Shown: positions 31,062-39,619 of the stretch, one piece after another
Position numbering within the stretch: the stretch's first letter is position 1
Layout: each line of letters starts with the position of its first letter
Origin: Rhizobium sp. 32-5/1
Lineage (GTDB): Bacteria; Pseudomonadota; Alphaproteobacteria; Rhizobiales; Rhizobiaceae
DNA: 64,000 nt
Assembly: GCF_029537235.1 (NCBI RefSeq)
Contig: NZ_CP120638.1
Coordinates: 62,001 to 126,000, forward strand
Direction of reading: 5' to 3'
Position numbers and translations under genes: made by a program
The notes under the pieces: model-generated
Databases searched by the model: none
What the model was told of the DNA's origin: nothing
The model's input: only the letters and a program-made list of their open reading frames with translations

Positions 31062-31092
31062 AAAAGAAAGCCGAGGAATCCCCGGCTTCGGC
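31062..31092 (-). terminator. Probable terminator after tniQ of unit 1
   Basis: On the minus strand, AAGCCG-GGGATTCC-CGGCTT folds into a stem-loop and is followed by a TTTCTTTTT stretch, about 20 bases past the tniQ stop at 31109. Confidence 0.7.
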
Positions 31093-31108
31093 AGTCCAAA
31101 TATCGGCT

Positions 31109-32967
31109 TCAGAACGAGAATGCAGCTATGTCCAGGACTCGATAAAACTTCTTTCCTGAAGCGATGAACGCCGGAAGAATTTCAACTTTCCTCAACCGCC
31201 TTTCGATGCCTGCTGTTGTCCTCCGATGGCGGTGCGCCAGCGTGCCCAAGGACACAAACGTAGAGATGAAGCGCGCAAGCTCATCTGGTTCGACAACCAT
31301 CTGCATCTGACGCTTCCATGGGTTGCGTCGTCTGACCGACTTGAGGTGGTCTGCCTCGATCAGGGCATGAACCACGGCGTTCGATGCCGGGATAGCCAGT
31401 TCCACTTCGCGAAGAGAATGGCATCTGTGATCCGGTCCCCGTGTCCACTCCCTGAGCTCGTAGGGGTCGATCCTGAGAGCCGCCAGCCCTTCGCCGTTAT
31501 CGATCCTCGCTACGTTTTTGAGCTTGCCGTCGAGGATTAGTCGAACGACTTCACCATGTTTGCAGTTGGCCATTTTAACTGCGGATCGCAGGCGCACGAA
31601 ATGGTCGGATGGCGCGACCGTCGAAAGACATTTGACCCGACGTCGGATCTCCGCCACATCAGATGCGCGGAAGGACATTGTCGTCGTAAGTCCTCCACCG
31701 GACTCCGGAGCCGCGCCGCCACTGATGGAATTCTCGAAGCTGCGGAGGATCCCGCAGTCGACAATGCTTGCCAACTGCGACCGCTCCGCACCGAGGTTTG
31801 CCACCGTTTCCTTGGAGCTGAGGGCATCCTTGGCCTCTTTTGCGAACGCCTCCATCTCCGTCGCGTCGAGGACGATCCGATGATATGACCTCCCGGCTGC
31901 ATCTGCTTCCACCTTCCCGGACCTCACCAGCAGATTGCGGAGACGCTTCGGCTGCAAACCGAATTCCTTGGAAGCCGAATAGACCGAATGTATCCGGCGC
32001 TCGGTGATCGGTCCGAAGCAATCGGCTCCTAGTGCTAACGGAACCGAGTTCGTTGTCACTTCTCGCATGATCTTGCGAAATGGCTCGTAGGCCGCCTCCG
32101 GGGATGCTGTGGCCAGGACCGTGTGCAGATGCCCGTAGAGGCCTCTCCCTTTCATGTCGCTACCGGTTTTGAAAAATCGGCCGATCAGCCTCTCGAGAAA
32201 CTCCGTGAAATCGACTTCCCCACCCTGGATTATGTCATAACCGCGTCCAGCGGATCTCGACAGGTCACCGGGTCTGAGCGTTTTCGGCCCGGCTGTGACG
32301 CCGTATTGTTCAACGATCCCAACGGCCTCACAAACGCGCCCGACGACATTAAACGGAAATGCATCGAGCCAACGGTTGCCCTTCGGACCCGAGCGTAGCC
32401 TCCCTTCGACGTAACCCTGATAAGCATCCGGAACCTGGCGAGCCGTGACGCGTGCGATCATAGGGATTTCTTTACGATGGAATTCAAGCTTCGCCGCGAA
32501 ATCGTGCTCGAGACCGTAGAGAAGATTCTCCGGTCTCAGCGTGAAGATCAGGCACTCGTGCTCCCGGCAGACCTGCACGGGCACTACGAGCCATTCGATT
32601 CTTCCGTAAGGCCTGAATCCACGTCGACCTCCAGCCGTGATCTCATCATCCAGGACACAATGTGGGCAGATCCTGAGATGCGCTCTCTGCGTCATCGGTC
32701 GCGAAAAAGCTCACCCGAGATAATTGTGGTGAAGCGCCCGCCATTGTTGACGACCCCGCTTTCGAGGGAGGCCTCGGAAGTGCCGAGCGCCGATGCAAAC
32801 CGCTGAATATCCACTCTGCGCCCGAGCGCCAGTCCTTTGAAACTGAAGCCAAGCCTGCTGGCGAGAGCCTGGGCTTTCGGGTAGCCACAGGCCGCCGCCA
32901 GGCGGGAGCATAAACTGGCAACGGATTCTCCGCTGTTGAATGGGACGATTTCAGCGAGTCGTGTCAT
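31109..32967 (-). CDS. tniQ: TniQ/TnsD-family target-selection protein, unit 1; frameshifted in this sequence
   Basis: About 619 residues when one base is restored. The first 91 residues (from ATG 32967) carry the TniQ N-terminal motif IVPFNSGESVASLCSRLA. The frame then ends in TGA at 32692 while an overlapping ATG (32695) continues with TQRAHLRICPHCVLDD, the zinc-binding CPHC motif of the same domain. One G after GACCG would fuse them, so a missing base is likelier than a genuine split. The family directs Tn7-like insertion to a chosen site. Its start overlaps the tnsC stop by four bases. Confidence 0.85.
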
Positions 32968-34060
32968 TGTGGGCGTACTCCGTATTTCGTGGCATTCTTG
33001 CCCTTCGATTTGAGGCGTGCCTCCTCCCATGCGCGATCGTCGTCCCTCAGAAGCGCGGTAGCAGGCTCCAGTTCGTCCCAGTTGGCTGCCGTGAAGACGT
33101 TCCGGGTCGGCTTGCACCCCGAGAAGGAGGCGTAGACATCGACGAAGTCCTGCAGTTCAAGGAAGTCACGACCGCCCAGAATGGCAAGTTCGACTGCGGC
33201 ACGGATCAACTGGATGATCGAGCCGAATTCGCCCTCGCAGGCATGCGACAGCCGTTCGCGGAACTGCTTTTCCTTGTCGTCGAGGTCGATGCGGACCTCC
33301 AGCTTCGCGTGCTTTTTCGCGACAATTGCGAGGACGGTACCGATCAGGTCGTCGTCGCCTGAGGCGCTGACCGGTTCGAACGGCACAACAGTGCGCCGAG
33401 TATAGAGCTGCTTTCGGGCAAGAAAGCTCGCCAGCGGGGAACGCCAGCCAGGATCAGGCGTACGGGCCAATCCGTCATCTGTGTAAGGCCCTTCAACGAG
33501 TTTCCGATAACCGTGGCTTCGCGAACGGTGGCCGTCTCGATGGCATGCTGGGCCTCGTCGATGAAGACCCACATGACCTTGTGAACCTTCAGCAGCCGCC
33601 GGAACTCAGCCCAGGCCTCATGCTCATGTAAACCGAGGCCGGGATTGATGCCCATGGCCTGCAATCCTGCGATGGCGAGAAGCTTTGGCGTGCATGGCGA
33701 TGGTGCCTCGATGAAAATCAACGGGTGGATCCGAACTTTGTCTTCATCGATGTAGGATGCCGTCGCCTTCATGTTCTGGAGATGCTTCATGACGGCGGTG
33801 GTCTTTCCAGCCCCGCTGTTGCCGCAGACGGCAACGATCCTGCGTTTGTCCGGCTTCCCCGTGATCCGTGTCGAAACGCTCACCACCATAGCCTTGAGCG
33901 CTTTGTTCAGCAGCTCGTCGCGGGTGAGCGGGATGTACTCGGCGTAGATCTGCGAGATACGGTCAGCGACCTCCAAGCGCTGCTCGTTCATGAGGCCGCG
34001 AATGCGGTCGATCGCGGCCTGGCTCCGCTTGTCTTCGTGTTCCTTGTCATACTTGGTCAT
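32964..34060 (-). CDS. tnsC: TnsC/TniB-type transposition AAA+ ATPase, unit 1; frameshifted in this sequence
   Basis: About 365 residues from ATG 34060 (AGGAGG 6 bases upstream). Walker A GNSGAGKT at residues 80-87, Walker B MWVFIDEAQHA, sensor-like LILAGVP. The frame is lost at a G4 run (33436-33439); adding one base gives GVPPLASFLARKQLYTRRTV and the natural C-terminus (GEFGSIIQLIRAAVELAI). It forms the regulator ring that links target proteins to TnsAB. Ten bases after tnsB. Confidence 0.88.
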
Positions 34061-34070
34061 GTTGGTCCTC

Positions 34071-36391
34071 CTATTCGTCATCGAAGACGTTGTTGCTGAT
34101 GATGCGGGACGGGCTGTTCTGCTCGTCGTCCGTCGTGGTGGGGTCGCTGACTTGGTCGTTCGGCACCGCAATGCCGAGAGCAGGGCGGCCGCCCATCTCC
34201 GCCTCCTGCCGCAATTCCTTTGCGGTCCGGGTCTTGGCGTAGACGATCGGCTCGATCCGGAGTGCCGCGAAGAGTTCGTTGGACGGATGCCATTCGCCCT
34301 CGGGGCGGGGTTCGCCTTTGACCGGGCTGTCGACGATGTCGAAGACGTGGTCCATTTTTTCTCGAACCGGAGATAGTCCTCGTCGGTCAGAACCGGATTG
34401 ACGAGACCGGCCTCGAGCCGGGCCATGTCCGCCTGCTGCTTGAGCCACGCAAAGGTGTCGAGCATAATTTGCCGGGAGGCTTTCCCATTCTCGGCGTTGA
34501 AAAGCCTGAGGCGTTCTGAAGCCGCCAGCCACTGCCAGATGCTGATCCCTTCCATTTCCCGATGAACGCACGGAACTTCGATCCAGCCGTCCGGCGTGAG
34601 AACCGAAATGGAACCAAGGTTGTGGTTGTTCACGCGGGCCAGAACCGGAGCCTTGTTATCCTTCCGTCGGAGCTGCTGAAGCTGCTTGCTCTGGAAGTAG
34701 AGGCCTGCCGTCCGGTACCCTTTCTTCGAAACCTTCCGCGTCACGCAGGTGCCGAAGAGATGCGTTCTGAGCGTCCCGACGGGACCCGGCATCACACCGT
34801 GATCCCGTGCGAGTTCCAACCACGTATTCAGTGGCGTCGCCCCGTTGAGACCTTTGTGCGGTGCGTTGTGATAGCCGTCGACGCACCAACGGATCATGCA
34901 TTCCGCCACCTGGTCAGCGACCATGTTCGCATGCGCCTCAGCGTCGTATTCGCCTTTCTCGGCAAGCGATCCCCACGTTCTGGCATCGAAGTAATTGAAC
35001 ATCTGATGGCTGAAGGTCAGGAACCAGCGTTCAACGAAACCACGCCAGGAGGCATCACCTGCTCGAGGCAGGAAGATCTCGATTCCGGCATCATTGAGCG
35101 CTACACGATATGGTCGGTGCGCGAAATACATCGCACTATCGACTGCTACATATTCATGCGTGCCGCCCTGCGGCCACGGCGACTGACAGCCAAGGCGGTG
35201 GGCGATTTCGGTCTTGTCGCGGGTCGACATCTCCAGGGCAGTCATCGCGGACTTGAGAGACGGCGGTTCCCCACTGACATGCAGGGCAACGATGCAGCGG
35301 GTCGCCACGCAGATCATCGCCGTGATCGTGAGACGGGTCCGCTTGATTTTCTTGCGTTCGGCCTTCGACAGCTTCGCCCAGATGCCGATCTTGACGAGAA
35401 GCGTCTGGAGGTCGGTCTCATGATCGTCGCACTCGATCCGTTCCAGCGGGCGGATCACATCGATGCCGCCGGATTCCGGTTGCCACTCGCGGCGGGCGGA
35501 ATCCTTCCCGTCGCGACCGAGGTCGCGCCACATCTCCGGCTGTGCGTTGAAGCGGTTGCGAAGCGTCTCAGGGCATGGGATCCGGAGCTGGTCGTTTGGC
35601 CCCCGGTGTCTGTTTTCAGCCTCCATCTTCCGCTCCATCTCACGATGGATTGCGGCGAGATCTGGTTTTGTGGTGGAGCAGGCCTCGTGGATTGCTGCGC
35701 TAAGATGCACGAACTCGTCAGCAGTGAAATACTCCGGGCGATCGTGCCTGTACTCATTCCTGAGGCAGATGGGATCGAAGTCGTTCGTCTCCATTTCAAG
35801 GATCCAAGCCTTTAAGGTGGAAGGCTTGGGTTCGAACAGAGCGATGTTGGCTTTGGTGCGATAGGTCAGGGACTTAGCCCCTGTCACACGGGCCTGCATT
35901 TCCCGCCACTCGAGGCCGATCATAGGGATAACCCGCAGAAGCGGTTCGCGCGACTTGCTGACGACCGGGGGCATGGGCAGGCCGTCGATGCGGGCGAGCC
36001 GCCGCTGCTCACGGTGGTCAGCCTGCATCTCGAGGAATCTGCGGACGAAGAATTCCTTGCGAAGGACGTCTTCTTGGTCGGAGGGCGAGAGTGTCGACAG
36101 GCTGCTGGAGCCGGAAAGGCGCGCCTTGGCCTTGACCTTTCCGTAGTATCTAAACTCGACCGTCATCGGGTTGCCTGGGCGGTTCAGTCGTTCGTCGAGC
36201 TCCGGCTGTGTGAAGCTGACTGTGGCATTGGTCTCGTCCATGCGTCGCAGAACGGCTCCGTTCCGGTCGCAGTAGAGGACGCAGTATTCGACGCCGAGAT
36301 CCGTCACCCGGGCATTTTCGGGGAGCCGGATGTAGGGTAGCGATACGGGATTGTGCTGGAGAGCGAGAATCTGTCGGAGGTCGGGCTGCAT
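34071..36391 (-). CDS. tnsB: TnsB/TniA-type DDE transposase, unit 1; frameshifted in this sequence
   Basis: About 773 residues from ATG 36391 (GAGAGGA site). Integrase core (rve) with the acidic triad visible as IECDDHETDL, YVAVDSAMYF and GFVERWFLTF. After LRFEKK the frame shifts at a T6 run (34355-34360); one more base gives MDHVFDIVDSPVKGEPRPEG and an acidic end FDDE. Uncorrected, this frame runs into tnsC and produces a false 1030-residue fusion. It cuts and joins 3' ends of the element. 10 bases after tnsA. Confidence 0.9.
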
Positions 36392-36401
36392 GTCGTTCCT
36401 C

Positions 36402-37247
36402 TCAGTTGACGTGGTTGAATCTGACGTAGGGAGCATCGACCAGCTTGAGATCCGGACGGACTGGGATCAGGATCTCGTCATGGATCAGGCACCACACCGC
36501 GTTGCGGCCGTAGGCGGGAATCTCCCATCCGGCGAGGAGGTCGCGGATGTGGACCGTGCCGTGGAAGCGCGATGCGTATTCGCGAAGGCGGTCGTTGTCG
36601 GCCGCAACGGAAAGCTTGAGTGCACGCAGGATGCTCCTCGCGTTCCAGCAACGTGCGTCCGTTGCCTCCCGATCTGTGATGATTGTGGCCCCGTCGGCGA
36701 AGCCGTGGGGCAGATTCCGATCCAGGGTGCCGATCGTGTATTCAAGGCCGTCCTTCTCCAGAAGACTGCGTGGGCGGACGCCAACGACGATCACGGTTCC
36801 TGTTGCCATCGTGGTTCGGTAGTCGATCGTGTGCTGGGAGGTGCCGTCTTCCTGCTGGACCGAAACTGCGGACGGCTGGTCTTCCACGAGCACGACGTGC
36901 TTCGAAGCGCACATCATGTAGGCGAGGTTCCGCTCGTAGGTGCTCGAGTACGTGATCGCCTTGCGCGTCTTGCAGTTGACCATAGTCCCGCGGCTATGTC
37001 CCTTGGTTCGGGCCGGATACCAGCGCGACGGTGTCGGCTCCTCGGTCGGCTTCCAGACCTTGGGACGGCTGACGAGGCCGTCGAGACCCTCGTCATCGAT
37101 ATCCGGCATGCTAAACGGCAGGTACCGGCCGGAAAGCGGCCCGGATGGCTGGAGAAACAGGGTGTCGGTGGGGATCGGCTCAAGGGTTCGGTCGTAACCG
37201 GCTTCCAGCTCGTGCATGAACCGGATGATCTGTCTGACGCGTGTCAT
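36402..37247 (-). CDS. tnsA: TnsA-type endonuclease, unit 1
   Basis: 281 residues from ATG 37247 with an AGGAG site. The TnsA nuclease core is about residues 95-165: TYERNLAYMM (Glu105), VEDQP, HTIDYRT (Asp142) and VVGVRP, where the usual catalytic lysine position is Arg158. TnsA makes the 5' cuts that allow cut-and-paste with TnsB. The C-terminal half, which contacts TnsC in Tn7, is present. First of the four transposition genes. Confidence 0.87.
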   Translation of the reverse strand: MTRVRQIIRFMHELEAGYDRTLEPIPTDTLFLQPSGPLSGRYLPFSMPDIDDEGLDGLVSRPKVWKPTEEPTPSRWYPARTKGHSRGTMVNCKTRKAITYSSTYERNLAYMMCASKHVVLVEDQPSAVSVQQEDGTSQHTIDYRTTMATGTVIVVGVRPRSLLEKDGLEYTIGTLDRNLPHGFADGATIITDREATDARCWNARSILRALKLSVAADNDRLREYASRFHGTVHIRDLLAGWEIPAYGRNAVWCLIHDEILIPVRPDLKLVDAPYVRFNHVN

Positions 37248-37368
37248 GGTCGCTCCTAAGGGCACGGATGTCCGATGCCGATCGCTGGTCGGCTCAATGG
37301 TTTCAAATGGTGAGAGGAAGCGTGCCGCCGTCTCGGTCAGGCAGGCGGCACGCACGCAAGGGTCGTTC

Positions 37369-37704
37369 TCAGCGCTTGGGCTGGCGGCCGCTTCCTATGT
37401 CGACAGGTGTAACCGTCGTCACATGGAGTGGCGGCATCCGCTTGATCCGGGACCTCTGGGCGCGCGACAGACTGCTCCAGATCCCGGCGAGGCGGAGTAC
37501 GAAGGCAACGTCGACCGAGGTCTCGTCGAGTTCAGAGGGGACTTCGCGATGGACGCCGCGGTCAACGAAGCGGCGGCGGCTGCATCCAAGCGACGCGGCG
37601 AGGGCGGGGCGGATGGGCTTCAGCGGAGGCTTGCCGCCCGACTGAGACGAATGGTGTCCGTTGTCGAAGGCAGAAGGCTGTTCAATGGCGCGGGTCAATG
37701 CCAT
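37369..37704 (-). CDS. Small hypothetical protein, unit 1 accessory cluster
   Basis: 111 residues, basic, Pro/Ser/Arg-rich. An AAAAGGAG site abuts ATG 37704, so the real start may be the TTG at 37698. No family recognised. It lies 121 bases before tnsA on the same strand, as the tiny genes of unit 2 do. Confidence 0.45.
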   Translation of the reverse strand: MALTRAIEQPSAFDNGHHSSQSGGKPPLKPIRPALAASLGCSRRRFVDRGVHREVPSELDETSVDVAFVLRLAGIWSSLSRAQRSRIKRMPPLHVTTVTPVDIGSGRQPKR

Positions 37705-37817
37705 CTCCTTTTGGGATCACGATGATGATGAGGGCAGCGAGGCAGATGCCGGATCAGTCCCCGTGCGGCAGTTGCAGATCGTGGCGGGCGAATATTTCCA
37801 CCAGGTCGAGTTCGTAT

Positions 37818-38012
37818 TCATCGATCTCGATCGAGCAGCACGATCTGTTGGGCCGACCGCTGCGAGCCGGATGATGCGGGCGTCTCTGATGCTGCAGATG
37901 GCGGCGAGATCTGGCCGAGTTCGACTGCATTCGGTTCGAGTGTTCCGAGGTCTGTTTTCACGTCGGTATCCTGTGATCGGGGCATGGCTTCGCCGTTCCC
38001 GTGGAGGGCCAC
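37818..38012 (-). CDS. Possible small gene, perhaps broken
   Basis: 64 codons from GTG 38012 (ATG 37985 also possible). Just past its stop another frame reads DEYELDLVEIFARHDLQLPH to 37786 or beyond, which looks protein-like, so the gene may be longer with the frame disturbed. No recognisable domain. Weak evidence. Confidence 0.25.
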   Translation of the reverse strand: MALHGNGEAMPRSQDTDVKTDLGTLEPNAVELGQISPPSAASETPASSGSQRSAQQIVLLDRDR

Positions 38013-38066
38013 TAGGCGAAAGCTCAGCGATTTCCGGATGTTTCTGCTAGTCGGTGGCGGGCACGG

Positions 38067-38354
38067 TCACCGTATCGAGGTCAAAGCCTCGGGCGCGGTC
38101 TCCGGCGCAGCGTGTCTTGCCGCCCCAAACCCTGCCAGCACTGGCATTGCGGCGTATCCATCATGGAGCGGCAATCCCGCGGCGTAGCGCGCATTGGGAT
38201 CATGGAGCGCAGCGTAAGGCTGCGTCAGGTGCAGGCCAGCGATCGCGATCGCAGTGACGAGCAGCGGAACGAGGACAGGGTTCACGAGCAACCGGTCCGT
38301 GAGGGACGAAGATACATCCGTCGCGGCCGGGGATGCCTTTGGGCGATGTGGCAT
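38067..38354 (-). CDS. Small single-pass membrane protein, unit 1 accessory cluster
   Basis: 95 residues with a strong AAAAGGAG site 5 bases before ATG 38354. A hydrophobic segment (about residues 25-42, VNPVLVPLLVTAIAIAGL) may span the membrane; the rest is Ala/Pro-rich. Unknown function. Confidence 0.5.
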   Translation of the reverse strand: MPHRPKASPAATDVSSSLTDRLLVNPVLVPLLVTAIAIAGLHLTQPYAALHDPNARYAAGLPLHDGYAAMPVLAGFGAARHAAPETAPEALTSIR

Positions 38355-38743
38355 AAGGGCTCCTTTTCGTTACCGGCACCTCCAAAACGCACGTATCCTG
38401 CCGCCGCTGACGCGTCGTTTGAACTTGCGGTCTGGGGAATGCCTTGGACTTCATCGTGCGGGGGGTCGGCGACCCATGATTTCGTCATCGGCCGCGTGCC
38501 GTTCCGCACTGAAACTGCATTTAATCGCCGATTGCGTTCTAATCTCAGCGGAGAAAGGTCTTTTGCATTTTCCATGAAATCTTGGGGTGGATCCGGCTAC
38601 ACGAGCCGCAATAGATCCATGGCCGACGGCGGGCGTCGGGACCGGTGCCCGGTCATATCTCGGCTGAGTTGGCTATCTTTCGATATGCAGTCATCTCACG
38701 GTCCCCAGCAGTAATGCGGTATCTGGATCATGCATCATTTTAT

Positions 38744-38774
38744 GAAGACGTCCAGCCCCAAAATATACGTCTTC
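38744..38774. promoter_or_regulatory. Inverted repeat upstream of the unknown methyltransferase partner
   Basis: GAAGACGT (38744-38751) and ACGTCTTC (38767-38774) form a perfect 8-bp inverted repeat with a 15-base spacer in an AT-rich stretch 145 bases before the gene at 38918. It could be a regulator or transposase site. The 38355-38917 region otherwise shows only weak reading frames, including one of 78 codons at 38645-38881 with a hydrophobic end. Confidence 0.35.
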
Positions 38775-38917
38775 GAAAATCTGTTGAAACAGCACTGGAC
38801 GCTAGTATAGATCTTAGAGAAAGCGCCAGATTGTCAACAATTATACTTTTGGTGACTGCCGCGTGGTTGTCGCTTGCGTAGCCCTGGTCGAATCCTGTCA
38901 AAACAGGAGTGGCCGGG

Positions 38918-39619
38918 ATGTACACCAAGTACAGGACGATCGAGATCCGCAAGCGCTGCGACGCGTTCCTGAAAGAACATGGGCTCAGGATGGAGCTGCA
39001 TCGCATATGGGGCCGATACCATGTGTCCTTCGAGGGCGACGACTACCGCTCTCCGGTCACCATCGTTTTCGACGGCCCCAGCAAGGAATTGACGGAGGCG
39101 CGATGGGACCACAGCAGGATCGAGATCCAGTCCTTTCACGTCGAGGCACTCGGCGACACAGACTGGAAGGTCTATCACTCCGTTCACGTCGGTATCGAGA
39201 CTTACAAGGATCTCGAGGATCTCGATGAGCCATTCATTGGAGGGATGCTTGAGCGAGCCTCCCACTGGATCGAGAGGACACCGCTCGTACCGAACAGGAA
39301 AGGCCTGCCCGGTGTTATAGATTCCAAGGCCCTTGAAGAAATCTACCACGACGTGATGACCAGACTGCCAGAGGCCCGTGATCTGGCGGTGGCCAAGGAT
39401 GCCGACGGCGAAGCGATCGATTTCGACATGAATGGCTGGCAATGCAAGGTGACTTTCATTCCAGCGGATCCGGAGAAGGAAACTCCGGAGCGCGCCCTCG
39501 TGCAGGTCGACGGAGCGGCGGGCTGCGAGATCGATGCCGAAACATCTAAGATCTTCACGACGCTCGCCCACCAGTGCCCTCGCCTAAGGTCTAGCAAGCA
39601 CGCCGGACCCGTCCGCTAG
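38918..39619 (+). CDS. Unknown protein paired with the unit 1 DNA methyltransferase
   Basis: 233 residues from ATG 38918 (AGGAG 8 bases upstream; GTG 38909 also possible). Soluble, mixed alpha/beta and acidic. I recognise no domain. Its N-terminal half shares a pattern with the gene at 50352: LKExGL, VSFE, then ITxxFDG with K, followed by a tryptophan. Its C-terminal half has a similar GxxxxxxF segment. It is convergent with the methyltransferase, and the palindrome CTAG supplies both stop codons. Probably a functional partner (inhibitor, nuclease or modifier), but this is inference. Confidence 0.7.
   Translation: MYTKYRTIEIRKRCDAFLKEHGLRMELHRIWGRYHVSFEGDDYRSPVTIVFDGPSKELTEARWDHSRIEIQSFHVEALGDTDWKVYHSVHVGIETYKDLEDLDEPFIGGMLERASHWIERTPLVPNRKGLPGVIDSKALEEIYHDVMTRLPEARDLAVAKDADGEAIDFDMNGWQCKVTFIPADPEKETPERALVQVDGAAGCEIDAETSKIFTTLAHQCPRLRSSKHAGPVR

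Noticed and set aside
32692-32967. A genuine two-part TniQ made by translational coupling (ATGA)
   Set aside because: The break falls inside the N-terminal zinc domain and one added G restores the continuous frame, in keeping with many other one-base losses here. Kept as a minor alternative.
33344-36436. A single 1030-residue transposase-ATPase fusion
   Set aside because: The joint is a low-complexity Arg/Ser/Thr stretch made by reading tnsB out of frame after a T6 run. With one base added, tnsB ends naturally at 34071 and tnsC has its own AGGAGG site and ATG at 34060.
37216-37725. A 169-codon plus-strand gene upstream of tnsA
   Set aside because: It overlaps the tnsA start and leader on the other strand and reads as Arg-rich shadow sequence.
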